Positions 1-9,060 of a stretch of 37,500 bases of DNA are shown here, piece after piece; position 1 is the first letter of the stretch; each line of letters opens with the position of its first letter. The DNA lies in the NCBI RefSeq assembly GCF_963678635.1, contig NW_026971688.1:1-37500 (forward strand), given 5' to 3'. A program made the position numbers and the translations under genes. This DNA is from Symsagittifera roscoffensis (taxonomy: Eukaryota > Xenacoelomorpha > Acoela > Convolutidae). The notes beneath the pieces were generated by a model. It saw only the letters and a program-made list of their open reading frames with translations, was not told the origin of the DNA and ran no database searches.

Positions 1-388
1 GTTCTAGATATTTTAACTGTTTAGCTGCATCCTGTAGTGAAATCAAGTCAAAAACAAAACAATAGGATTTTGAAAATCTCCCATAAAAAGAGCTGGGAAA
101 TCTACGTTAAACTGCATTGCTTTCATTGTTGTAACATAAGAACCACAAGGATAAGTTGTATCTAAAGAAACAATTTCTCATCTAACGAATGGGTATCACG
201 CATCTCCAAGTAGAGATTACGATCCGTTTCAAATTCAAACTCAACACTGCTTTCATCCAGAGAATCATCGGGGAACACTTCTTGTGTGTAAGATGACTTA
301 ATTGTTTCCAAAACTGGGACCTCATCAAAAATCTCCAACGAAAAATTTGTAAAAACCCGTACCGAAAAAGACTTTGGTTTACACTCAT
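1..388 (-). pseudogene. Major-capsid-like Polinton protein, N-terminal part, broken
   Basis: Reading leftward, an ATG at 388-386 overlaps the stop of the preceding gene (ATGA). After about a dozen codons the recognisable frame shifts. It then contains the short stretch SLDESSVEFEFETDRNLYL followed by EMRDTH at roughly 210-270, and breaks again near 180. The pattern of an acidic lead, a hydrophobic beta-rich stretch and an 'R-N-L-Y-L-x-M-R-D-T' segment resembles the N-terminal jelly-roll of proteins annotated near capsid genes in animal Polintons (F54H12.2-like family). The remainder runs off the window edge, so length and completeness cannot be judged. The assignment to the major rather than another capsid protein rests on gene order and memory of the family and is an inference. 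Confidence 0.5.
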
Positions 389-720
389 TCTATACTGTTA
401 AAAAGTCTTTGCGAGAGCAACTGTTTTTCGGTTGATTTTTTGAAAATGGATCTGGTTCTACCAGTTCTACGCTTGGATTTCTTTTTTCCACCGCTCAATT
501 GTTTCCAAACTGTTTTTGTTCCCACATACTTGGCAAACTTTTTGAGTTTTTTCTAGGTCCAGTAACAACTTACTTAATCTCTGGAGCAGCGATATCAAAC
601 AAATCTGCTCCAATTCTTTTCGCAGCTGAGACTATCTATTTTCTATTAAAGAGAGTGCAGGTCTCCCAAGAGTTTGTGCCAGAGCTCCAAAACCTCTTCC
701 ACGTTGTCTTCCGCATGTCT
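385..720 (-). pseudogene. Small basic minor-capsid-like Polinton protein, broken
   Basis: A short gene between the penton-like and major-capsid-like genes. The N-terminal frame reads GRQRGRGFGALAQTLGRPAL, a Gly/Arg-rich start followed by an amphipathic helix, as in the small pVI-like minor capsid proteins of Polintons. The middle is frameshifted. The C-terminal part is strongly basic (GGKKKSKRRTGRTRSIFKK, roughly 425-480) and ends at a TGA at 387-385 that overlaps the next gene's ATG. Expected role: an internal capsid protein that binds DNA or lines the capsid. At least two frameshifts and one stop make it non-functional. Seen: composition, order and overlap. Inferred: the pVI-like role. Confidence 0.55.
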
Positions 721-776
721 TTCAAAAATAGAGAAATCAGCTGAATTTTGAGCAACCCTTTTGTATGAAGTTTAAA

Positions 777-1590
777 TCAAAAAGGATCATTCGAAATCTT
801 TCGGAACAAGAAAATAACTCGGATGACTCTTACGGACAAAAATGACTTTTTCCACGTGTACTATCTCTTAGTTCTATCTTGATACTATGGAAAGAGTTTT
901 TCAACAGTTTTTTCAACTGTATATTTGTTTTAAAAAAACTGATAATTCATGTACTGTCCTGTCATAATTATATCTCCAGTTTTTATTTTGACGATGAATG
1001 AAATACAACGCAATTAGGAAGTTTTTGTATCACCGACTATGTTATACTCTATATTATCACTATATACCAGCAAAGAATGTACTCTTATAATGTCTTAAGT
1101 ATACTGAGGATAATGTGGATCTTTTCCTTTCATTAAAACACCTGTTTCAATTTGTTCTAAATCACAACCAAAAATGTGACTCAAGTCAGAACTTTGAATA
1201 ATAAACACTGATTGATTCTCAGGTGAATGAAAACCAATCTTTTGTGTAATTTAATCTACTGATACCTAGATTCCGTTTAATTCGAATGCTTGATCACCTA
1301 GACGTTCTTGAGTTTTGTTGTTCATGGCTACAACTATGTAAGCAATACTTGGATACAATCCTGGTTCAATATGCGTTGGTTCAATCTTTCTTTTCGCCCA
1401 GGATTTTCTCTGCCATCTACGAATTTAAGCTTTCCCTCAGTAACATTTTGGTACAAAGAAGGCTATGATTTTTCTGAAACTCCCATTCTCCTTTCAAGTG
1501 TATTTGCTCGGGTAGAACGTTTGTACAAGGACTAAGACTATTATTCGGATAACAAATAAAAGGATAACTCAAAAGTATAAAAATCTATGA
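777..1590 (-). pseudogene. Penton-like (minor jelly-roll) Polinton capsid protein, broken
   Basis: About 270 codons ending in TGA at 779-777. Landmarks in order: LPEQIHLKGEWEF (about 1477-1515), VTEGKLKFVDGRE (about 1406-1444), EPGLYPSIAYIVVAMNNK (about 1314-1367), SSDLSHIFGCDLEQ (about 1155-1196), KGKDPHYPQY (about 1102-1131) and GDIIMTGQYMNYQ (939-977). These match a conserved family found beside the ATPase and integrase genes in animal Polintons and thought to be the single-jelly-roll penton/minor capsid protein. The landmarks fall in all three minus frames, so at least two frameshifts separate them, and several in-frame stops are present. The best-preserved part is the C-terminal half. 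No other protein family shows this order of motifs to my knowledge. Confidence 0.75.
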
Positions 1591-1679
1591 CAACTGATCG
1601 TTGGCAAATTTAGTTCAAAAAGGATTTACTTTTAAAGTGACATTTCCTCAGCTCTTTTTCATATAATTTTACCAAAATT

Positions 1680-2652
1680 TTTTTTTTGTCGAGATCGTTG
1701 ATGATGTATGTACAAGGCTTCTTTTGGAGTTATTGCCGAAGTTTCAAAAACTTCATTTGTAAATTGTGGCTTGTATTGTATCCCTATCGAAAAAGAATAT
1801 CATTCTTTGAAACTCTCACCCTATCAAGGTACAAAAAACTAAAACTCAAAGTTGGAGATAGAGTTTTACTGTACAGAATGGTCTTCTTGACATCTCAGTT
1901 TTCTGTTCCTTTATCAACCCAATGCTTTTCTGGAGTGATTTTTCAAGAAATGATTTTTTGAAAGCTTGCAAAGTGTCTGTGGCATATTTTGTTTTCAGTG
2001 TACGAAATCTGACAAATCGAGGACAAACATCAAAAGCAACCAATAAAAATTTGACTCCAACCAAATTTGACTAGCTAACACTTATCTACAAAAGCCGAGT
2101 CCATACACCAGGTTTCATTGATATAATTAGGAAAAGCTTGAAGTCGAAGCTTCGGAAACTTCTAATTGGTGGACCAAATTTTGTATACGATGTCTTGGTT
2201 TGTAAAAACATTTCTACTTTCTTTTTTGATAAACCACTCATTTTACTCAAGTTTTGAATAGAACCGTACGCAGCTCTACCCCTAGAATACAATCTGTTCA
2301 GACTTACCTTTTCAGATTTTGAAAGGCATCCTTGTTCCTCTGTCTCTCGCTGTGGCATTCTTGTTAATAACAAGTTTGGGTGGAATCTGAGTTGCTTCCA
2401 AAATGGTAAAATAAATATCTGGAATGTCAATATTTTTCGCTTTAGTGCACACACAAAGTCTACAATAGATTCTTTTGTGTCTCGATTATCTAATAAGATA
2501 ATTTCTGACTGACTTAGTTCAATTTTAGGAGAATTCAAAGCTAAATCAAAAGGATGCTTATTGCTACTTGTTTTCAACCTCGCATTTACAGCACTGTAAA
2601 TAGAATCAAAATTCTTTGGTACAATCTCTTATTTTTCTTGCTTTTGTTCCAT
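1680..2652 (-). pseudogene. Polinton-type retroviral-like integrase, broken
   Basis: Would join the element to host DNA. A start ATG lies at 2652-2650, and codon 8 is already TAA. Landmarks: an N-terminal helical region; LYSRGRAAYGSIQNLSK with VEMFLQTKTSYTKF, the typical segment before the catalytic core (about 2170-2310); the first catalytic Asp in NETWCMDSAFVDK, one frame off (about 2090-2130); FLLVAFDVCPRFVRFRTLKT (about 1992-2051); a second catalytic Asp in HWVDKGTEN (about 1897-1925), frameshifted again; and a C-terminal chromodomain-like end with FTNEVFETSAITPKEA (about 1715-1765). The region between the second Asp and the C-terminal part is much shorter than usual, so the segment with the catalytic Glu appears deleted. 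There are at least three frameshifts and several stops. Confidence 0.85.
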
Positions 2653-2906
2653 TTTCAATTTTTTTTTTTGGAAACGTAGTTTGTGATTGATAAACTGAGT
2701 AAAGAATTGGAACAAACTGATCCATACTATGTCAATCGTTTGATGACAAGAAGAGTGATAACAGATATTAATTGGAAGCTTTTTCGCGAGCTGAAAATAC
2801 TTCTTCTTTGCAGTTAAATTCTTCTTCGTGTGAGTTCTGATAATTCTCTCGAATTTTTAGTTCATCATTTTTTGGAGATCCTTTAGCTCGACTCGTAGAA
2901 AGTTTA
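2653..2906 (-). other. Eroded spacer between ATPase and integrase genes
   Basis: Short minus-strand frames remain open here (for example KSFIQFLSECLVNFL just after the ATPase stop, and a Lys-rich helix). They suggest that the ATPase C-terminus continues in another frame and that a small extra Polinton ORF may have lain before the integrase. None can be named. Confidence 0.35.
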
Positions 2907-3859
2907 CTAGACATTCGCTGAGGAATTGAATGAAACTTTTTTGGCAATGGAGGATGATTTGTTTTTGGATTTTTTGTGAAAGTGTTCGAAATAATGTTCG
3001 AGTATAGAGACGTATTGTATGCTCATCGTTGTGCAATATTTTAGTGAATCGACTGTTTTTGGAGTTAAATCAAGAAGTAAGTGACCATAAGGAGTAGATG
3101 TTACATCTTGATACCACTCTTGTGATCCAAGACTTAGTTGTTGACTTAATGTTTTGGTTTGTAAAACATCTCTCGAAGACTTGAACAATACTATTTGTGT
3201 ATTTTGTAACTCAACATCTCTTCCCAATTTGCTTTAATGAAAAAAGCTATGCTTAATAAATAACATATTCAGTCCCCTGTTTCTTCCAGCAGTAGCAATT
3301 TTTACAAACCGCTTAGAAATTGAAACTTCTTCTTAAGAGTCATCAAATATTAATAGTTATTTTGTTCGATTATTGGTAGGGTTTTTAACAAGTTCAAAGT
3401 CACCTCCTTGGATAATTTTAGGTTTTTTTTGCATTTGGCCATAAAGAGGTTGATTATGTTGATAAAATTAATAAGTTTTGTCGAATTTTGGTTGAAATGT
3501 ACCAAATTTTAAACAATCAAAAAAAATATAAGAAAGATGCAATTTTCCAGATCCAATTGGTCCAACTAGCGAAATAAAACTGCTTCTTTGGACGAAATTA
3601 TTTCATTCATAGCTTTGAAGAAGTTAAAATATAACCGACCGTACTTGATAAAATTGCCACCCAAACTGTTGTTTCTTCACATGTACTGGATAACATTAAT
3701 CGAAGGATTGCACGTGCTAGTATTAAAACTACGACAAAAAATTGGCACATAAAAACTAAAGAGATCTATTACACGTACGTCCAAAAAATTTCCATGATTT
3801 TCGCTCATGGTTCTTTTAATCAAAAACAAATTTAATTGCTCCTCACTTTCATCATCCAT
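2907..3859 (-). pseudogene. FtsK/HerA-type DNA packaging ATPase of the Polinton, broken
   Basis: Would pump element DNA into capsids. A start ATG is at 3859-3857 (MDDESEEQLNLFLIKRT). One frameshift follows. From about 3580 leftward the frame stays the same down to 2907, interrupted only by single in-frame stops (four between 3563 and 3227). Walker A is GPIGSGK at 3543-3563, though the residue after the Lys is Leu instead of Ser/Thr. Walker B is LLIFDDS at 3337-3357. Downstream come KIATAGRNRGLNML, LQNTQIVLFKSSRD and SSRDVLQTKTLSQQL, then TSTPYGHLLLDLTPKT, as in Polinton and adenovirus-like A32/FtsK ATPases. The frame is well preserved compared with neighbours: point stops dominate over indels. 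The C-terminus probably continued in another frame past 2907. Confidence 0.82.
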
Positions 3860-3864
3860 CTCAC

Positions 3865-4322
3865 CTTTGGAACGAAAAAATTAAAAACGGTTAATATTTA
3901 AATTGCAAAAACACAATATAATACAAAATGTTTTAAATAGTTTACAATTTTTGTTAACAAATCACTTTCTTCATCTTCGAAAATCAAATTTTGGTCTTTT
4001 GGGCATGGTTAGTTTTGCAAGTTTAAAACCTTTTTTCCACAAATTTCTGACAGAACTTTACCTTTTTCTCAACCTTTCGCAAAAAACTCCGTTTCTGAAG
4101 CTTTTAATTTTTTCCTTATTTTTTCAAGCTCAGTTTATATTTCATAACCATTACTCCAATCGATTCCATGAAGATGCTTCGTAAACCAAGCAGACTGAGA
4201 TGTTGTTTTGACTTTTTGGGAGGAAGAAACGAGCATCTCAAGGTTTATCCAATTTTATAAACTCCTAGCTCTTTCATTATTTTGTTTTCAATACACTCAA
4301 TATCCAAAACAACTAGACTCAT
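3865..4322 (-). pseudogene. Conserved Polinton-type ORF with exonuclease-like N-terminus, broken
   Basis: ATG at 4322-4320 opens MSLVVLDIECIENKIMKEL. This beta-strand plus D-I-E is like motif I of DEDD 3'-5' exonucleases. After a stop near codon 26 the frame shifts, and the rest reads SQSAWFTKHLHGIDWSNGYE (about 4150-4210), then TELEKIRKKLKASETEFF and CPKDQNLIFEDEESD (about 3965-4005). I recognise this as a gene that travels with animal Polinton-like elements. Its biochemical role is not known to me, and the exonuclease reading rests on one motif only. It ends just before the ATPase start. It is damaged by stops and at least one frameshift. Confidence 0.5.
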
Positions 4323-4373
4323 GATGTTAACTCTTCTCACTTAAGTTTTTGGTTAAAATGACTAACAATCGAA

Positions 4374-4601
4374 CTATGCATATACTGTTGAAGCAAAAAG
4401 TTTGACACATAAGCGGAAGGGCAATCCAATGAAGTGATAAAGAAAACTAGAACAATTAAATCTAGATAAAACATAAAAATAACCAGGTCCTTTACGCGTA
4501 GTAGACTTTACAGATCCAGCTGCATCTTGTAAAATTGCATGAAGTCCAAAGATTGTTGAATTTGCAAAAAAATTAATCCATACAGGAGTTTCCGTATCCA
4601 A
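4374..4601 (-). pseudogene. Unrecognised Polinton-context ORF fragment
   Basis: A 75-codon open frame (first codon TTG, so probably internal) with DTETPVWINFFANSTIFGLH followed by a LQDAAG segment and ending in a hydrophobic stretch. It lies on the same strand just upstream of the exonuclease-like ORF, so it is probably part of another gene of the element. A similar short LQDAA string occurs in the capsid region near position 30, but that is too short to mean homology. No family recognised. Confidence 0.35.
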
Positions 4602-5334
4602 TTAGAACCCAAAAAAAATTTGGTCAATTTTTTTCAAACTTATGTTTGGGTCCAAAATAATACAAGTACAAAAAAAAATTTTTTACTTTTCGAATTTGAT
4701 GAGAAGTCATGCTTAATCGAATCAAAGTTTCTGAAAGTTTCATTCAATTTCTGAACGTTCATTTTCTACAGTGCAATCGTCAAAAATGATGCAGTTTTTT
4801 TTTTAAAGTTTCCAAATAAGACAGAACCGAGGGGATAAAATCAACCAGTTTATCAAACTCCTCTTTTTGCAACTGAAATTTCTGATTGTTTTTCCATGTA
4901 TTTCCTTTTCTACGGTATTCTATAAGTAGTATTTTTTAAACATCTCACCAATAACTTGGAAAAAAAATCTAACCGATACCTTGGAAAAATTAAAATATCG
5001 AACCGATTACTTGGATAACTTGGATAACCGACAACTCTTCCATTATGCAAAGTCCGCTCAAAATGAGAACTTTGTGATCCTGTATCCAAATCTTGCAATT
5101 TTGGTAAGTTTCGAGATTCCAAAACTGTTAGTAATAATTTCTGGGACTTTTCTTCTACGATGATATGAAAAAACCCAATTTATTTTGAAGCTTTAAAACA
5201 AGGCTTCTGGAAAATTTTTTACAACTCATACTGTTCAGCTCAAAAAAGTTTTAAAATGATTCAAGAAGATGAATATTTAAATTACATGACAATAATAACA
5301 TCACTCATCAAAGTTGTTGAACTTTTCAGTTCTC
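4602..5334 (-). other. Eroded, unassigned part of the Polinton block
   Basis: No convincing gene. A minus-strand frame of about 70 codons (5122-4910) and short open pieces on both strands exist, and a IIFDDC string occurs around 4780, but none gives a recognisable domain. It is probably decayed coding DNA of the element. Confidence 0.3.
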
Positions 5335-5939
5335 ATCAAACATAAAGTCTCTCAAGACGATTTCTTTGAGTTCGTTCATAGTATAGTTGACATAGGCAAT
5401 TTGTTTCAAGACTTCGTTCTCCTTTGCATTGAAGTGTCGAATCGAATGTAGGATGGATTGTTCATCCTGTACTTCTTGATTTTGACTTATACCCTTCTCT
5501 TCTTGTATGTTGCTATGTCATACACGGCATGACACTTCGCAAGTTCCTGCTCCATGGATGAGTCTTTGTCAGAATAGGGTTCCAATAGAGGAAAGATTCC
5601 AAGGTTTTCAGCATCGTGAATAACAGTATTCCGTATTGCTGATATCTTTTCTTTTTCTTTTTCACCAAGATAGACCTGCTGGCATTTTTTGATTTGTCCC
5701 AATTCGTTTTTTTTAACAATTGTAAGCAATGAGCAATGTTCAAAGTATTATTTTCCGTTGTAGGGTTTTTGGGACCAAGAAAATCTCCAAATTCTTTTTT
5801 GATTGTTAGCAAATTCAATACAGTTGGAAAGAATACTTTTTTGATTTGATACTCGGAACCATTTGATCAGTAGTGGATATTTCAAAAAATAACTAATCTT
5901 GTTTGTAAAATTAGGAAATGTAGATGACTCAATGTACAT
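5335..5939 (-). pseudogene. Unrecognised charged Polinton-context protein, frameshifted
   Basis: Three overlapping minus-strand frames (5939-5748, 5818-5513 and 5729-5487) hand over to one another. A further frame runs from about 5510 to the TGA at 5337-5335, with QDEQSILHSIRHFNAKENEV and an end reading NELKEIVLRDFMFDEN. The whole looks like a single gene of about 200 codons with at least two frameshifts. It starts near the ATG at 5939. The product is hydrophilic, Lys/Glu-rich and helical. I do not recognise the family. Its strand and position upstream of the ATPase suggest an accessory gene of the same element. Confidence 0.4.
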
Positions 5940-6149
5940 TCCAAATAAGGTATTTTTAACTTATATAGAATAGTGAGTAGGTGATAATTCAAATATGGAC
6001 ATTGCGTAGGTGCTGAACCTACTATAAAAGCAATTCAAAGTAGATAAAATCCATGTTCAACAAGTAATCGGCGATGGCATCTGCTATGTGTCAAGCATAT
6101 CCCACTTTTTATTCGAATTACAAGCAAAGTCTCTTTTTATTTCTGCCTC

Positions 6150-6200
6150 AGCACTCTAAATAGAATCAAAATCTTTTGGTACAATCTCTTCTTTTTCTTG
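6150..6200 (-). repeat. Second fragment of the integrase N-terminus
   Basis: 51 bp matching 2590-2640 at 47 positions. They encode the same N-terminal integrase residues (EEIVPKDFDSI). The early stop in the main copy is absent here (GAA in place of TAA), while a different codon has become TAG. It is a separate fragment of the same family, either from a second insertion or from rearrangement. Confidence 0.7.
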
Positions 6201-7820
6201 TTAACCAATAATAAAAAAGGCACGAAAGGTTGAACTAAAACAGGACCCTCCAAATAAGAGAGCATGAAATTATACCCTCACTCCTGGCCTAACCCACCAG
6301 AGAGGAATTCCTGAGCATGCTCTATAACCAGCCTCACCCACCTTGCTACATCCACTCTTTGTGACACCCAAAACTCTTTTTTTGACGAGAGTTACTCAAG
6401 TGTGAGTAGCTCTTAAAAATAACCGAATTAAAAAAATAACGCTTTTGCGATAAAAACTAATACCAGATCATGACTAAAAACGAAATTAACAAAGATTTTT
6501 ATATGTAAATAATACAAAGCAGTATATAGATAACATACAGCCCAAAGACGAGCAGCAAGGAACTTGACAACCCAATCACACTCCAATTACGGAATGGCAA
6601 GAAATACCTGACATGCTGCCTACAGTCACTACACTCAACAGATTTAAAGTACGACTTGGCATCGAAGTAAAGGAAACCCATTGCAACCAAAAAATGGCCG
6701 TCTCGATGATTCAAGTATACGTACAGATCCAAGTCACCAGGCACTGCATTCAAAGTCAAACTACATGACACTCCCGAAAGTGATTGGACCATTGCTATTC
6801 TCTAAAATCAACCAGATCAACACTGATCACAACCGATCAGAAATCATAAAACGATCTCCCGAAACTATCGTGATAACATCTCTTCTTCCAAAACAGAAAA
6901 AAGAATATGCTCGCAACCTCTAAATAAAAACACCATCATCCATCCTTCACTACAATAGAACATTGAGAAACTAAAACTCTCTAAGCCCCTGATGGGTGGA
7001 ACCAGATCTAAACTAGTATTCATCATTGGTTATTATTATGATATTTTATCTGTATAAAATATTAAATACTAACCAATCATACTCCATCAAACTAGTAACC
7101 CACTTATTTGTAAGTGTTGAAACTACTTGTAGTTTCAACACCAGAACAATTTGAATTAAACTTAGAATACAGTTGTTCTCAATCTGGAACTTACTCGCGT
7201 AAACCGATGTACACTAGATCTATAGAGACTAGGAGATATAAGTGTAAGATTAAGATTGGTATTAGACTAAGAAGTTGCACGAATCTATCCGGCCGAAAAT
7301 AAGATAGCGTGATGAGCAGACGATGTACCTTATCTGAAATTACTCTATGAAAATAACCAAAAGGAAATAACTCACATGCAACCTCACTGCCGGTATATTA
7401 CCCTAGTACTCCTTTTATAGTAAAATAAAATAGAGCTTGAATAGTAAGCCCAGTTCGGAAATCTGCAATAATCACGCTCTCAAATAGTTGAAGAAAAGTT
7501 CGCATTTGTTAATCTTAGTTTTTATCGGATACACGCTAGTAAACTATGTTGTAAGTAGTTTTGGTACAAAATCTTGATGCTTTTCTAGCTTTTCAAGATT
7601 TTACTTTGTTCAATGGTTAAAACTTCTCTCAATAAAATCATTAATGAACATCGAAACTTTTTTAAACTCAAGCTTTAAGCAATTACCTACTAAAAGTTCG
7701 CAAGATTGTCCACACTAGTTAAATCAAATTCTGTTTCTTTTTTAATTTTTAAATCTGACTAGAAAATGTTTTGTTTTTTAATCCGTTTTGTGTTTTTCCT
7801 TTTCAAAAGCTCAACAAATC
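6201..7820. other. No gene seen; intergenic or intronic DNA
   Basis: Small ORFs on both strands (for example 6681-6923 plus and 6792-6499 minus) show no domain and overlap each other. A slightly less AT-rich patch lies at 6240-6400. The stretch just left of 7824 would be intron if the VWA exon is spliced. Confidence 0.4.
7114..7141. repeat. Perfect 13-bp inverted repeat, 2-nt loop
   Basis: GTGTTGAAACTAC, then TT, then its exact reverse complement. It is long enough to be unlikely by chance in a single spot, but may be the core of a lost MITE or a recent inverted duplication. Confidence 0.7.
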
Positions 7821-8531
7821 TTACCGCTTTACTTCTCCCATTATCTTGTTGCGAACATCTACAATATCATCGTTACTTGCTCTAACTCCGATGGCACTTG
7901 CCAGTGATTTGAAGAAGCCGTGATCACGACACTCTTCAGGCAAATAATCTGATACAACTGTTTTTCTCAGTGATATATCATTGCTGAGCTTTTCTTCAAT
8001 TACTATTGCATCGAAAAAAGTAATTGCATCCTTTATTTGAGAGGCCATCACCCAGTTCCTAATTTTTGGGGCACCTGCTTTTTCTAGAATGCCAATAATT
8101 TTATCGCAGGTTCCTAGGTGTTCCCGATCATTCCCCTGTCGTCCTCGGACAGTATCACTGCTAGTCGCCTCTTGAAATGGATCTGTCGTTATTGTTTCTG
8201 CGTGTTTTCGTAAATGCTCAGTATTATTTTGTTTGTATTTTTCAATTATTCGTTGTTTTTTCATCTCTAAAATCTGTTTTTCGGCTTCGACGTTCTTCAG
8301 CGTAGCAAGAACATCAAAGACTGGATATGGGTTGTCCGGGTGAGCACCAAATGCGCTTACAAATGCAAGGTTGCTCTCATTTAGGTCTTGGTCAATAATT
8401 AAATCAATGATCTCTAGCACAGTTTTGGCCCACTGGCCTGCTTCATCTATATTTGTATAACCAATCTCATCACCCATTGACACTGACACGTCTATCATTG
8501 CTCCGAACAGAACTGGCCTCAGACTTGACAT
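7821..8531 (-). CDS. von Willebrand A (VWA) domain protein, single exon or internal exon
   Basis: The only long intact host-type frame in the window. It runs from the ATG at 8531-8529 to TAA at 7823-7821, 236 codons; the open frame extends upstream to 8573 without an ATG. Residues 1-75 form a VWA-like fold: a hydrophobic strand, then the metal-site motif DVSVSM (DxSxS), then helix and strand ending in FVSAFGA. A Lys/Glu-rich helical linker follows (about 80-125), then a second helical part with GAPKIRNWV and LPEECRD near the C-terminus. A similar VWA-plus-helical layout occurs in uncharacterised eukaryotic proteins. Function is unknown; VWA domains bind ligands through a metal ion. Upstream there is a good splice acceptor (tgcttttag, 8572-8564), and the stop TAA lies inside a strong donor (GTAAGA from 7824), so this may be an internal exon of a longer gene. 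Confidence 0.7.
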   Translation of the reverse strand: MSSLRPVLFGAMIDVSVSMGDEIGYTNIDEAGQWAKTVLEIIDLIIDQDLNESNLAFVSAFGAHPDNPYPVFDVLATLKNVEAEKQILEMKKQRIIEKYKQNNTEHLRKHAETITTDPFQEATSSDTVRGRQGNDREHLGTCDKIIGILEKAGAPKIRNWVMASQIKDAITFFDAIVIEEKLSNDISLRKTVVSDYLPEECRDHGFFKSLASAIGVRASNDDIVDVRNKIMGEVKR

Positions 8532-8563
8532 TGTGAAAGTCGCACAACAAATTGAAATTCCTG
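7825..8563 (-). other. Possible exon bounds of the VWA gene (alternative model)
   Basis: If spliced, the exon would begin after TTTTAG at 8569-8564 (a CAG three bases on is an alternative) and end before GTAAGA at 7824-7819. A branch-point-like CTAAC lies about 16 bases upstream of the acceptor. Both junctions keep the VWA frame open throughout. I could not find the partner exons by eye. Confidence 0.45.
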
Positions 8564-8573
8564 CTAAAAGCAA

Positions 8574-8963
8574 ACTGTTAGAACTTGTTGTTCATTTTCT
8601 TAAGTGGGTTTGTAATCACTAGGTAATTGTCAAGACAAACTTATTTTGACTAAATAAACACACGGTCTAATAAAAAATAACAAAAAATGGTGTTTTTGAC
8701 TTCGGTTGAGATCAAATTCATAGAAACCTCATCAAAAGCAAGTTTTGAACCAATGTTAACAATTGCTATTCAAAATTGTCTCGATAATTAACTCGGCGAA
8801 AAAATAGTGTCTCCGTTTTATTTTTAAACATTGTTCATCAACGCAAACCTTATCTCAAATTAAGGCTTTTTTCGATCTCACTTTATCTTTTAGCTATGAA
8901 AATCTGTGTTATAATTACGGACTGCGAATCATGCAAATTTACTAAAGAACTAATTGAATTGTT
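8574..8963. other. No gene seen
   Basis: AT-rich DNA without a recognisable frame. It would be the upstream intron or promoter of the VWA gene. Confidence 0.4.
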
Positions 8964-8977
8964 GTGTGTGAGAGAGA

Positions 8978-9019
<42 letters not shown>

Positions 9020-9060
9020 AAGCGAGTTAGTGAGAGAGAGAGAGAGAGAGAGGGAGAGAG
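8964..9060. repeat. (GA)n microsatellite
   Basis: About 95 bp of GT then GA dinucleotide repeats, interrupted once by a short CAAGCGAGTTAGT spacer. Strongly purine-biased, so likely length-polymorphic. Confidence 0.97.

Larger units (their letters stand above)
1..6200 (-). mobile_element. Decayed Polinton/Maverick element (partial)
   Basis: A block of co-oriented broken genes, all on the minus strand, matching the Polinton/Maverick gene set: packaging ATPase, retroviral-type integrase, penton-like, small basic minor capsid-like and major-capsid-like genes. Every gene is interrupted by in-frame stops or frameshifts, so the element is an old, inactive copy. The left end lies outside the window. 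I saw no terminal inverted repeat, protein-primed family B DNA polymerase or adenain-like protease in the window. The right limit is set at a second fragment of the integrase N-terminus, after which no Polinton-like frame was seen. Known: Polintons are large DNA transposons with virus-like capsid genes. Inferred: this copy was a full element that lost parts by deletion and rearrangement. Confidence 0.8.

Noticed and set aside
374-1535. Plus-strand ORFs at 374-744 and 1286-1535
   Set aside because: They lie opposite the minus-strand capsid relics, which carry recognisable motifs; the plus frames have none.
1686-1961. Plus-strand ORF with LKVGDRVLL, resembling an integrase C-terminal motif
   Set aside because: The same DNA on the minus strand encodes the true integrase core and C-terminus in the expected order; the plus match is coincidence.
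3903-4184. 93-codon plus-strand ORF
   Set aside because: Antisense to the exonuclease-like Polinton ORF; hydrophobic composition comes from reading Lys/Glu-rich codons backwards.
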